Assembly: GCA_963819075.1 (NCBI GenBank)
Contig: CAWFUP010000006.1
Location: 1 to 64,000 of the forward strand
Direction: 5' to 3'
DNA: 64,000 bases
Source: CAVQBJ01 sp963819075
GTDB lineage: Bacteria > Actinomycetota > Thermoleophilia > Solirubrobacterales > Solirubrobacteraceae
Positions 52,455-61,380 of this stretch are shown here, piece by piece. Under the pieces are notes generated by a model. It had not been told where the DNA came from. It worked only from the letters and a program-made list of their open reading frames with translations, and searched no databases. Numbering within the stretch: the stretch's first letter is position 1; each line of letters begins with the position of its first letter. The position numbers and the translations under genes are program-made.

Positions 52455-55424
52455 TCACGCGCGGGATCCGAACGGCGCAGACGTTCCGATCACCCGGCCC
52501 TGAGCGTCCAGCGCCTCAACCTCGAAGGTTCGATTGGCCTTGGGCAGGGCTATCGCCGTCTCGAAGCCGGACTGCGCGGCGTGCCCGGCGACGGAGAGCC
52601 GACTCGGGCTGGCTCCGGCCAGCACCCGCCACGAGGCGACCCGGGTGGCGCCGTTCCAGCTCGCGTAGACGGTCGCGCCGTTACCCGTTCGCCGCGCGGC
52701 GCCTGCGGGCGGTGAGAGCGGCAGCCCGACCCACCGCTCTACGATCGCGCGGTAGGAGAGGTCCGAGCCCGGGAACACACCGTCGAGCAGCAGCCGGTGC
52801 GACGGACCGTACTCGGAGAGGTAGGGGCTGGATCCCCAGCCGACGACCAGGTTGCCGTTCGGCAGCGGCTGCGCGCTGCCCATGTAGTCGGAGTTGAGGC
52901 CGAAGTCGGTGCCGTACTGCGCTGCCAGTGTCGCGGTGCGCGCCCCCGGGTCGAGCTTGAGCACGAGCCCCCGAGACGGAGCGCTCGCCGGGACGTAGGT
53001 GCCGCCGCCGGTGAGCTGGCAGCAGTGGTCATCGAACAACGTGACCGTCGAGTCGGGCTGCAGGTTGACGTCGTGCTGCCAGGCAAACGCCGCGCCGGAT
53101 CCGAGGGTGAAGCTCGAGCGCTTCCCGCCGAGGGTCCACAGGATCCTGCCCGTGCTGAAATCGACGAGGTAGGCGGCCCACGTGTCGCGCATCGAGACGA
53201 GGAAGGTTCCGTTGCCGACGAGCTGGATCGAATTCACGTGGTAGGCGTCCCACGGGAACCCGTTGGTCGGGAGCGTGGCCTGGGAATCGCTCAGCGGGAT
53301 GTGGGTCAGCGCGTCCCAGCTGCGCAGCAGCTTGCCGGTCTTGAGGTTGTACTCCTGGACCGCCGAGTCCTCGAGCGACCCGTTGTAGGCGCCCCCGTAC
53401 TTCGAGAGGTCCATCGAGACGTCTTTGTTCGCGGTCACCCAGGCATCGTCGCCGCTGATCACGAGCTCGTGGAGGGTGATCTTCCAGCCGTCCTTGCCTC
53501 TCAGCGTTGCGACCCGCCGATAGTGCTCGTTCACGACCACGTCCTCGCCGCTGATCGTCGCGCCCGTGTTCGTCACCTGCCCCTGCCACCAGGCGAGCGC
53601 CGGCTGACCATCGTAGGTCTGCAGGCTCAGGTTGGAGGCGACGACGTCCTCGGGCACCGGAGTGAACCACACCGGCTGTAGCCGGCTGTCGAGGATGAGC
53701 GGACCGCTCTGGCCGACGAGCGGGGGATTGTTGAGGTCGTAGAAGTTCGCGGTGAAGATGAAGCCCGGGGTCAGCTTGCCGGTGATCGTGGGCGCGTCGG
53801 TTCGTAGCTTGGGTGGATGCAGCGACGGCGCGGTGACGAAGGTGTAGGCGCCATCCGTCGTGTAGGCCCCGATCGGCGCCCCGTGGGAGTTCGCGAACGC
53901 GACATCGATCGCGACGAAGGCGGCGACGAGGATGCCCACCCCGACCGTCAGGCGCCGTCCCGCCAGTCCCGAGCCAGCGCCGGGTGTGCGCAGCGACGTG
54001 AACGTCAGCACGGCCGCGGTGGCGGCCAAGCCGCCACCGATGAGGTACGCCAGGCGGAACCCATCGGTCAGCGCCTGGGGCACCTCGACGCCGGAGCCGA
54101 TGAGGTGGCTGGTGCGCTGGGTGGCCAGCGTGATGAGGACCGCGAGCCCGAGCCCGCCGCCCACCTGCCGCGACGTGTTCACGAGGCCAGACGCGAGACC
54201 GCTCTGGCCCTCCTTCGCACCCTGGGTGGCGGCGATCGTCGACGGCACGATCGACATCGCGATCCCCGCCGCCGTGAGCAAGCCGGGAATCATCACGTAG
54301 ACCACCGCGCTGCCGCTCGCTCCTATCCTCGCGAGCAGCAGCATCCCGGCGGTCATCATGATCAGCCCGCTGCCCAGCACGGCGCGCACCCCGAAGCGGC
54401 CAACGAGCCGACCGGCGCGCGAGGCAACGACCATGATTGTCAGCGTCATCGGCAGGAAGATGAGACCGGTGCGCAGCGGCGAGAGCCCGAGCACCTGCTG
54501 GATGTAGAGGGAGCTCACGAACCACATCGGGAACAGCGCCGCGCTGAACAACAGCACGATGTTGTTGGCCATCCGCAGAGGCTTGGTCAGCTCCTTGAAC
54601 GGGATCAGCGGCGCCGACGCCACTCGCGCCTCGATCACGACGAACGCCGCGAGCAGGGCCAGCCCGGCGATCATCGCGCCAAGCGCGCGAGCCGCGTGCC
54701 AGCCGACCAGGCCCGCCTCCACCACGCCGTAGATGAGCACCATCTGGCCCAGAGTCAAAGTCACCGCTCCGGCGATGTCGAAGCGTGCCTGACCGCTCGT
54801 GCGTCGGCGATCGCGTACGACCGCCCATCCCAGCAGTGCGGTGACCAAGGCGATGGGAGGATTGATGAGCAGGATCCAGCGCCAGGTGAGCGCCTCGGTG
54901 ATGATCCCCCCGAGCAGCACACCGGCTGCGCCGCCGAGGCCGTTCATCGCCGCCCAGGTGCCGATCGCGCGGTGGAGCTTCGGGCCCGGCTCGAACGACG
55001 AGGTGATGATGGCCAGCGACGACGCCGCCATCAGGGCGGCGCCGAGGCCCTGCGCCGCGCGAGCGGCGATCAGCACGTCAGCGCTCGGGGCGAGCCCGCC
55101 GGCCAGCGAGGCGAGCCCGAACGCGATGAGGGCCACGACGAACGCCCGGCGTTGCCCGAAGCGATCGGCCACGCGGCCTCCGAGCAGCAGGCAGCCGGCG
55201 AAGGTGATGGCGTAGGCGTTGACGACCCACTGCAGGTCTGGCGAGGAGAAGCCGAGGGCCGACTGGATGGAGGGCAGCGCCACGTTGACGATGCTCAGGT
55301 CGAGGATGACCATGAACTGCGCCACACAGCAAACGCCCAGCAGCCATCCGGAGCCTGAGCGGAGCCGCCTGTGGACCGGCCGCGACTCGTCGGCCTGCGG
55401 CCTGGCCGGCGTCTCGATGCTCAC
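52455..55424 (-). CDS. MFS (DHA2-type) transporter fused to an arylsulfotransferase domain
   Basis: One uninterrupted 989-codon frame encodes two proteins. Residues 28-480 form a 14-span DHA2/EmrB-type drug exporter: FMVILDLSIVNVALPSIQSA, GGRVADRFGQRR (motif A), and later GLVNTSRQVGGGLGLAVLIT. A further span at 493-511 and an ASST domain at about 535-989 follow, with LQPVWFTPVPED, ALAWWQGQVT, WKITLHELVISGDD, WTLGGKRSSF, FAWQHDVNLQPD and a C-terminal Fn3-like WNGATRVASWRVLAGA. No stop separates them. The topology would put the enzyme part outside the cell. It sits directly upstream of APS kinase. An internal GTG near residue 496 could also start the enzyme alone. Confidence 0.85.
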   Translation of the reverse strand: MSIETPARPQADESRPVHRRLRSGSGWLLGVCCVAQFMVILDLSIVNVALPSIQSALGFSSPDLQWVVNAYAITFAGCLLLGGRVADRFGQRRAFVVALIAFGLASLAGGLAPSADVLIAARAAQGLGAALMAASSLAIITSSFEPGPKLHRAIGTWAAMNGLGGAAGVLLGGIITEALTWRWILLINPPIALVTALLGWAVVRDRRRTSGQARFDIAGAVTLTLGQMVLIYGVVEAGLVGWHAARALGAMIAGLALLAAFVVIEARVASAPLIPFKELTKPLRMANNIVLLFSAALFPMWFVSSLYIQQVLGLSPLRTGLIFLPMTLTIMVVASRAGRLVGRFGVRAVLGSGLIMMTAGMLLLARIGASGSAVVYVMIPGLLTAAGIAMSIVPSTIAATQGAKEGQSGLASGLVNTSRQVGGGLGLAVLITLATQRTSHLIGSGVEVPQALTDGFRLAYLIGGGLAATAAVLTFTSLRTPGAGSGLAGRRLTVGVGILVAAFVAIDVAFANSHGAPIGAYTTDGAYTFVTAPSLHPPKLRTDAPTITGKLTPGFIFTANFYDLNNPPLVGQSGPLILDSRLQPVWFTPVPEDVVASNLSLQTYDGQPALAWWQGQVTNTGATISGEDVVVNEHYRRVATLRGKDGWKITLHELVISGDDAWVTANKDVSMDLSKYGGAYNGSLEDSAVQEYNLKTGKLLRSWDALTHIPLSDSQATLPTNGFPWDAYHVNSIQLVGNGTFLVSMRDTWAAYLVDFSTGRILWTLGGKRSSFTLGSGAAFAWQHDVNLQPDSTVTLFDDHCCQLTGGGTYVPASAPSRGLVLKLDPGARTATLAAQYGTDFGLNSDYMGSAQPLPNGNLVVGWGSSPYLSEYGPSHRLLLDGVFPGSDLSYRAIVERWVGLPLSPPAGAARRTGNGATVYASWNGATRVASWRVLAGASPSRLSVAGHAAQSGFETAIALPKANRTFEVEALDAQGRVIGTSAPFGSRA

Positions 55425-55640
55425 GCCGTCACGCTCATTCTCGGCGGCCCTTTCCGGTCGGCTGTTGTCGGGGCTGGCGTGGGCATGAGATCCGTTGGCG
55501 GGGCGCCCAGACGCGGATTCCGAGGTTGCGCTGGACCGGAAGCATGCCCCGAACGAGCCGCGCCGCGGCGCCGGATCGGGGCCGCGAACGCCTGGTAGGG
55601 TTGGGCACCGGGTCTGTTAGCGATGATAGGAGACCGGTCG

Positions 55641-55823
55641 ATGGGTCGAACGTTGAAGGTCGCCGCGCGCAGCCTCGTGGCCACGTCGGCGGTCGCCTGC
55701 GTGATGGCGGGATGCGGTGGCAACGGTTCGACGAGCACCTCGAGCACCTCGCGGAGCAGCACGATCACCACGAGCACGCATCCAGGCGCGAAGAAGCCGG
55801 CCTCGAAGGCCCCCGGCTACTGA
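55641..55823 (+). CDS. Small lipoprotein
   Basis: A 60-residue product with a lipoprotein signal: ATSAVACVMAGC is a clear lipobox (VMAGC), followed by a Ser/Thr-rich spacer (GGNGSTSTSSTSRSSTITTS) and a basic end (GAKKPASKAPGY). ATG 55641 has an AGGAG site eight bases upstream. It diverges from the MFS-ASST gene and converges on ASST protein C. It probably encodes a small cell-envelope lipoprotein of unknown role. Confidence 0.65.
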   Translation: MGRTLKVAARSLVATSAVACVMAGCGGNGSTSTSSTSRSSTITTSTHPGAKKPASKAPGY

Positions 55824-55832
55824 TCGGAGCGA

Positions 55833-57774
55833 TCACCCGGACGTCGAGCTCCTCGGAAGCGAGGCCGCATACGTCCTCACCGCGACGGGGTCCGAAGTCG
55901 CGAGCACCCGACCGGCGGAGTCGAGCGCCTGCACCGCCGCGTAGGCGTATTTCCGCGGCAGGATCGTGGAGGTCTCGAAGCCGCTCACCCCGGTCGTCGC
56001 CTGCGCTCCGAGCGAGCCGGGACGACTGCCGGCCAGCACCCGCCAGGAAGCCACGTCGGTGGCGCCGTTCCAGCTCATGTCCACGATCGTCTCCTCGCCG
56101 GTGTTGTTCAGGTTGGCCAGCACCGCGGGCGGGGTCAGGGGCGTTCCGCTCCAACGGAAAGCGAAAGCCCCGGTAGAAGATCAGGTCGAACGACAGGTGG
56201 GCGTCGAAGAGCAGCGAGCCGTTCGGGGCGTACTCGCTGATCGCCGGCACCCCGCCCCAGCCCACCACGGTGGCCCCGCTCGCCAGCGTCTGCGCGTTGC
56301 CCTGGCTTGCGGCCAGGAGCGGCGGACCGGCGTGCGTGTACACCGCGCGCAGCGCGGCCGTATGCGTGCCGAAGTCCAGCGCGATCCGCACGGCACGCGA
56401 CTGGGAGTGCACGGCCGGGTTGGAGCCGTCGTCGAACAGGGTGACATCCCCGTCGGGAAGTATGCGGCCGTCGTGCTGCCACGCGGTCTGGGTGCCCGGC
56501 CCCATCTCAAAGGAGCTCTTCAGGCCGCCGAGGCGCCACAGGATGGTGCCGCGGCCGCCCTGGATCTGGTAGCTGGCCCAGGTGCTGCGCGCGGAGACGA
56601 ACACGTTCCCGTCGGGCTGCGGATCGATCGAGTTCAGGTGAAACCAATCCCACGGAGTGCTCGTGGGGGGCGAGGTCTCGGACTCGTTGACAGCGACGTG
56701 GTCGAGGCTGTGCCACTCCCAGCGCACGAGCCCGGTCTGCATGTCGATGTCCTGGACGGCGGTGTCCACGATCACCCCGTTGCGCGGCCCTCCGGCCGAC
56801 GAGATATCGCAGCGGATCAGGTTGTACGCGGTGATGTAGGCCGTGCCGTGCGGCGTGATCTGGAAGTCGTGGAGATCCGCCTGCAGCCCGTTGCCGCCCC
56901 GGACCGTGGCGACGGTCTGGTAGTGGGAGTTCATGACGACGTCCTCGCCGAGGCCGAAGCCGAGGTCGAGCACGCGGCCCTGCCACAAGGTCAGATCGCG
57001 CTCGCCCTGATAGGGCTGGACGCTGAGGTTCTCCACGGCGTCGCCGCCCGAGAGCTGGTGGGTCCAGACGAGACGGCCCTGCGGCGTGTAGATGAGCGAC
57101 CCGTAGGGGCCTGCCCCGGGGCCGTTGGTCACGAAGATGTCCCCGGCCCCGGGATCGCGATCCGCCGCCGTGACGGTCAGCAACGGAGCCTGGACGCCGG
57201 GCAGGGTGTCAAAGCTCTGATAGTCGGCGGGCGCCGCCGGCAGATTCTTGAACGACGGGATTGCCGCGATCGAATACGGCGTATCGACGCGAAAGCCGAA
57301 GTCGACCGACTTGGCCCCGATGACGGCGCGCACGAGCACGTGCTCGCCGGGAGTAAACGGCGTAGTGGCCAGGAAGCTCCCACCGTCCCCCTGCGAATAA
57401 CCCTGGAGGCGACCGGAGTGACGACCGCTGCTCGAGCCGACGACGGAGATCGCATGGATGTCCGCGGCCGGCATGCCCTGAAAGCTGATCTGCGTGCGTG
57501 GATTCGCCGTGACCGTTCCCGGTGCCGGCGAGACAGCGACGGACGTCCCGGCCAGGGCGGCGCTGTGATCGAGCGTCGCCGGCAGACACGACGGAGCCGT
57601 GCCGCCGGCCACCGCCGAGGCGTTCGCTCCGGACGCGCTGTGTCGGGCGCCGCCACCGCAACCGGCCACCGCCAGGGCCGTGACCGCCACTGCAACCGCG
57701 CACGCGACGGTGCTGCGGTTCGGGCACCGTGCACCCGTCGCGGAGGCGCGGGCTCGCGTCGGCAGCGCCGGCAT
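55833..57774 (-). pseudogene. Arylsulfotransferase-family lipoprotein C, frameshifted
   Basis: The third ASST homologue. It starts with a lipobox signal (TALAVAGCGGG), then Ig-like and propeller parts: GRLVWTHQLSGG, DLTLWQGRVLD, ADLHDFQITPHG, LVRWEWHSLDHVAVNE, ILWRLGGLKSSF, TAWQHDGRILPDG. At 56168-56171 a run of four C (GGGG on the coding strand) shifts the frame. Removing one base rejoins it to YRAFAFRWSGTPLTPPAVL and the Fn3-like end WNGATDVASWRVLAGSRPGS that all three homologues share, with the stop at 55833. Either a homopolymer sequencing error or a real mutation. ATG 57774 is the start. Confidence 0.75.
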
Positions 57775-58083
57775 CACTCGACGGTCGCCGCCCGGCACGC
57801 AACGGCCACGAGCGATATGAGGTGACTTCTCCGCATCGATAGTGGACCCCGCAGCGACGCTGCCCGACGGGGAAGGTCGCCTACGCGCGTCCGTCACCGC
57901 CCGCTGCTCACCCCCGACAGCGCTGCGGTCTGGCTAACGCAGTACCAACAAAGCTTAACCGGACCGACGGCGGCACCGCCGCTTCGCGGGCCCGTGACGA
58001 CGATGCTCGCAGCCGCGGTGAACGAATCGTGAAGAGTCGAGAAAGCCTCAGCCCGACGGGGCCGCCGTCTCGCGTACGGTGGC

Positions 58084-59226
58084 GTGGTGAGCATCCAGGT
58101 GGCGACGGTGGTGGCGCTGCGCGGCGAGCGGGTCCTCCTCGTCCGCCAGCCCGCCGGCGGCTGGGCCCTGCCGGGAGGAAAGCGCCGCAACGGGGAATCG
58201 CTGGCTGCCGCCGCGGCGCGCGAGCTCGCCGAGGAGACGGGGATCGTCGCCGCGCCGGCCAGCCTGGTCGCGCTCGACCTGCGGCTCGAGGCCGGTGGCT
58301 TCGCGTTGACGCCGTTCGTGCTCGACGACGCTCCCCGGCCGCGGCGACCCGGCGAGCTGGCGCGGCGCTGGGTAGCGACGAGCGAGCTCGCCCGGCTGCG
58401 GCCACTGCCCGGCGCGGCGGCGAGCCTGCACGCCGCTCTTGCCCGTCGCGGCGTCCCCGCCGGCCGGGACGACCCCGCCGTGCGAGCGCTCCTGGGCTGG
58501 TGGCGGGCCGAGGCTCGAGCGCTCCCGTGGCGGGCGACGCGCGACCCCTACGCCGTGCTCGTGGCCGAGGTCATGAGCCACCAGACGCAGGTGGGCCGCG
58601 CGGCCGACTACTGGGTGCGCTGGATGGAGCGCTGGCCGACGGTCGAGGCGCTCGCGGGGGCGCCGCTGGCGGAGGTGCTCGGCGCCTGGGATGGCCTTGG
58701 CTATCCGCGCCGCGCCCGCGACCTGCACCGCGCCGCGCGCCAGATCCGCGCCGCCGGCTGGCCGCCCGCGGACCGCCTCGCGGAGCTGCCGGGCGTCGGT
58801 CCGTACACGGCGGCGGCCGTGCGTTGCTTCGCCTACGAGGAGCCGGTGCTGCCCCGCGACGCCAACGTCAACCGGGTGCTGGCGCGGCGCTTCCCCGGCG
58901 GCCTGCGCACGGACGGCGACGCCTGGCGGCTCGGCCAGGCGGTCATGGAGCTCGGCCAGCGCGTGTGCTCGGCGCGGCCGGCCTGCCGGTCGTGTCCGCT
59001 GCACGACGGCTGTCTGGTGGCGAGCGCCGGCGACTTCGATCCGGCGCCGCGGTCACCGCGCCAGGCGCCCTACGCCGGATCGCTACGCGAGCGCCGGGGG
59101 CGGCTGCTACGCGCCGCGCTGGGCGGTCAGGCCGTAACCGTGCACGAGGACCAGGACGCCGCTCGCTCGCTCGTGCGCGACGGGCTGCTGTGCGAGCGCA
59201 ACGGCAGCCTTGTCCCACCCCCATGA
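58084..59226 (+). CDS. NUDIX-MutY fusion (adenine glycosylase with N-terminal NUDIX)
   Basis: Residues 1-125 are a NUDIX hydrolase-like domain with a full Nudix box (GGKRRNGESLAAAAARELAE then ETG, about 31-54). Residues 137-340 are a MutY-type DNA glycosylase: catalytic Glu of LVAEVMSHQTQVGRAADYW (162), helix-hairpin-helix LPGVGPYTAAAV (235-246), Asp of LPRDANVNRVLARR (259) and the cluster cysteines 295, 301, 304 and 310. MutY removes adenine opposite 8-oxoguanine. Normal MutY has the NUDIX-like domain at the C-terminus; here the order is reversed and the Nudix box appears active. The first Cys spacing is x5, not the usual x6. GTG 58084 or 58087 starts it. Confidence 0.85.
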   Translation: MVSIQVATVVALRGERVLLVRQPAGGWALPGGKRRNGESLAAAAARELAEETGIVAAPASLVALDLRLEAGGFALTPFVLDDAPRPRRPGELARRWVATSELARLRPLPGAAASLHAALARRGVPAGRDDPAVRALLGWWRAEARALPWRATRDPYAVLVAEVMSHQTQVGRAADYWVRWMERWPTVEALAGAPLAEVLGAWDGLGYPRRARDLHRAARQIRAAGWPPADRLAELPGVGPYTAAAVRCFAYEEPVLPRDANVNRVLARRFPGGLRTDGDAWRLGQAVMELGQRVCSARPACRSCPLHDGCLVASAGDFDPAPRSPRQAPYAGSLRERRGRLLRAALGGQAVTVHEDQDAARSLVRDGLLCERNGSLVPPP

Positions 59227-59248
59227 GCGGCCGCGGGCCGCGAGCGCT

Positions 59249-60383
59249 CTACTGCACCCAGACGATGTCGCCGATGCGCAGCATCGGGTACACCTGCGCC
59301 GCGGTCGAGATCGGCAACTCGACGCAGCCGTCGGACTGCGGCGATGCCGTAGGAGCCGCGCGGGAAGCCGTGCACCGCATCGCCGCCGTTGAAGTAGTTG
59401 ACCCACGGGACGCCGGGATCGCTGTAGTGGCTGCCGTCGGGGTTGGTCCCGGTCATCGTCGTCGAGACGAAGCGCGAGAAGATCGGGAACACGCCCTGCG
59501 CCGTCGCCGCGCCGGGCACGCCGGTGTTGGCCGGCGACGAGAGCACGACGTGGCCGTCGCGGTGCACCTCGAGCGTCTCGGGGATCGACTCGGTCACGGT
59601 GACCCAGGTGTAGGGGCTCGCGTTACGGCGGTCGCGCGTCTCGGCGGCGAGGAGCGACTCCCACGTGCGCGTGTCGGGCACGCCGGTGGCGTTGATCCCA
59701 TGGTCGGCCTGGAAGATCTCCAGCGCGCCGATGGTCGGCCCGTCCGCGCCGTTGCCATATTCGACGGGCGGAGCGTTGGGGTACTCGGCCACGAGGTGCC
59801 CGCTCGGCGGGTCCCAGGCGAGCATCGCCGCTTGCGTGCGCGTCAACGGCCCGCGGTGCTGGGGGCGTCCGAAGTGCGGGTGCAGGTGGTCGGGCAGATA
59901 GTTCAGGCGTGCGAGCGCGACCTGCAGGCCGCGAACCGACGGGCAATCGACCTGCAGAGAGATCGTGCGCTGACGACCATAGGCCGCGTGGGCGACGGCG
60001 GTCGTGCCGGCCGGGATCGTGAGCGAGTAGTTGCTGCACGGCTCCAGCGTCGAGGCGGGCGTGAAGACCTCCTCGTCGTTGATCGTCATCCAGGTGCCGT
60101 TGACGTTCGGCGACAGCCACGGCCGCGGCGAGGTCGCCGCCGGCGCGCCGCTCAGGCGTACGACGAGCGGCGACATGCCGTTGATGATCGTGCGGTGGGG
60201 GAGCTTGGTCAGGCGCGTGGGGGGCAGCGCCGATGTCGACGTCGACGTGGTGGTGGCGGCCGCCGCCTGACCGGCGCCGAGCTGCGACGCGCCTTCGTGC
60301 GTGGCGAGGATGAGCACCGCGGCCGCGATCACGGCGAGCGCGGCCAGACCGAGCGCGAGTCGCGCCGCCCGCGCCGCGGTCAT
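59249..60383 (-). pseudogene. YkuD-type L,D-transpeptidase, frameshifted near the active site
   Basis: It starts with a membrane/signal segment (ARLALGLAALAVIAAAVLIL) and carries an envelope region and a peptidoglycan-binding-like segment (PTIGALEIFQADHGINATGV). The YkuD core follows: VTVTESIPETLEVHRDGHVV, VHGFPRGSYG. At about 59338-59343 the frame shifts by one base. In the next frame the sequence continues PQSDGCVELPISTAAQVYP, the SxGC active-site segment, to a stop at 59249. These enzymes cross-link peptidoglycan. Sequence error or real lesion cannot be told apart. ATG 60383 is the start. Confidence 0.75.
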
Positions 60384-60662
60384 CGCGACGCTCCGGTGGC
60401 GGTGGCCGGGAGCTCGAGGCGGCGGCTGGACGTGGCGGTGTTCATGGTCATCGAGAGCGCACCGACCCCTCCCGGCGATCCCACGAACGCCGCCGGTCAA
60501 CGGTCGTCAAGGCTGTCTTTATACCTTGCCGCACGGTCGCTCAGGCCCAAGTGAAGGAAATCTCTCATCAAATCTAGGGTCGAGCGCGGCGATTGCAGGG
60601 TGGCCCACGACGGCCACGCCGCGAGCCGCGGGTCCCCTGGGGCGGCGCGTGCGCCGGGCGCC

Positions 60663-61349
60663 CTACCGGTGCGCGAGCGCCTGGGCGACGGCGGCCTGGA
60701 ATCCGGGCGAGCAGGCCGCTTCGATGGCGACGCTGCGCGCCAGCGTCGGGTTGGTCTGCACCGACTCGGCGGCGCGCGCCGCGTCGGCGACGGAGAGCTG
60801 GGGGGTCACCGAACAGGTGGGGGCGGCGAGCGCACTGGTGCCGAGGCTCGCCACCTGGGCGACGGCGATCGCGGCCGGGGTCGCGGCGGCGATGAGCGCG
60901 ACGAAGGCGACCAGGAGCACGTGGCGCCGGCGGCCGGTCAGGATGGCGGTGGCGATGCCGCCGATCAGTCCGAGCACGAGCGCGCCGGCGAGGGCCGCCA
61001 GCGCCGCATGCTCGCCGGCGTTCACGAGGGCGGAGAGACTCTGCTGCTCGAGGGTCGCGCGCGTGCCAGAGTCCACGACGGCGCGCACGGCGGTGGCCGG
61101 ATCGATCTCGGTCGCCGTGACGTCGACCACGAGCGGCACCGTCCAGGGATCGAGCGACAGTTCGGCGGGGGGCGAGTCGGTGATGAGCGTCAGTCCGGCG
61201 GGATGTCCCACCTTGACGGTGACGGTGGCCCGTGCCGCGGCGGTCTGCTGCACCGATGAGCCGGCGACGGCGAGCCCGACGTAGGCCCCGAGGAGCCCGC
61301 ACGAGGCTCCGACGAGCAGGCACAGCGACAGTCGTCCGAGGGCGCGCAC
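60663..61349 (-). CDS. Membrane protein with extracytoplasmic domain, unknown function
   Basis: A 228-residue protein with an N-terminal span (LSLCLLVGASCGLLGAYVGL), an extracytoplasmic beta-rich part (ARATVTVKVGHPAGLTLITD) and two more spans (AALAGALVLGLIGGIATAIL; VLLVAFVALIAAATPAAIAV), then a Cys-containing C-terminus (CSVTPQLSVADAARAAES). I do not recognise a family with certainty. GTG 61349 is chosen because it starts after the EamA gene stop (61381). It is the last gene of a run of three on this strand with the two EamA genes, but its job is unknown. Confidence 0.6.
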   Translation of the reverse strand: MRALGRLSLCLLVGASCGLLGAYVGLAVAGSSVQQTAAARATVTVKVGHPAGLTLITDSPPAELSLDPWTVPLVVDVTATEIDPATAVRAVVDSGTRATLEQQSLSALVNAGEHAALAALAGALVLGLIGGIATAILTGRRRHVLLVAFVALIAAATPAAIAVAQVASLGTSALAAPTCSVTPQLSVADAARAAESVQTNPTLARSVAIEAACSPGFQAAVAQALAHR

Positions 61350-61380
61350 GACCGATGATGATGGCAACGCGCCGAGACTC

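Noticed and set aside
53817..55358. 513-codon plus-strand open frame opposite the MFS gene
   Set aside because: Rich in Arg, His, Gln and Asp, without motifs; the minus strand shows a true MFS protein.
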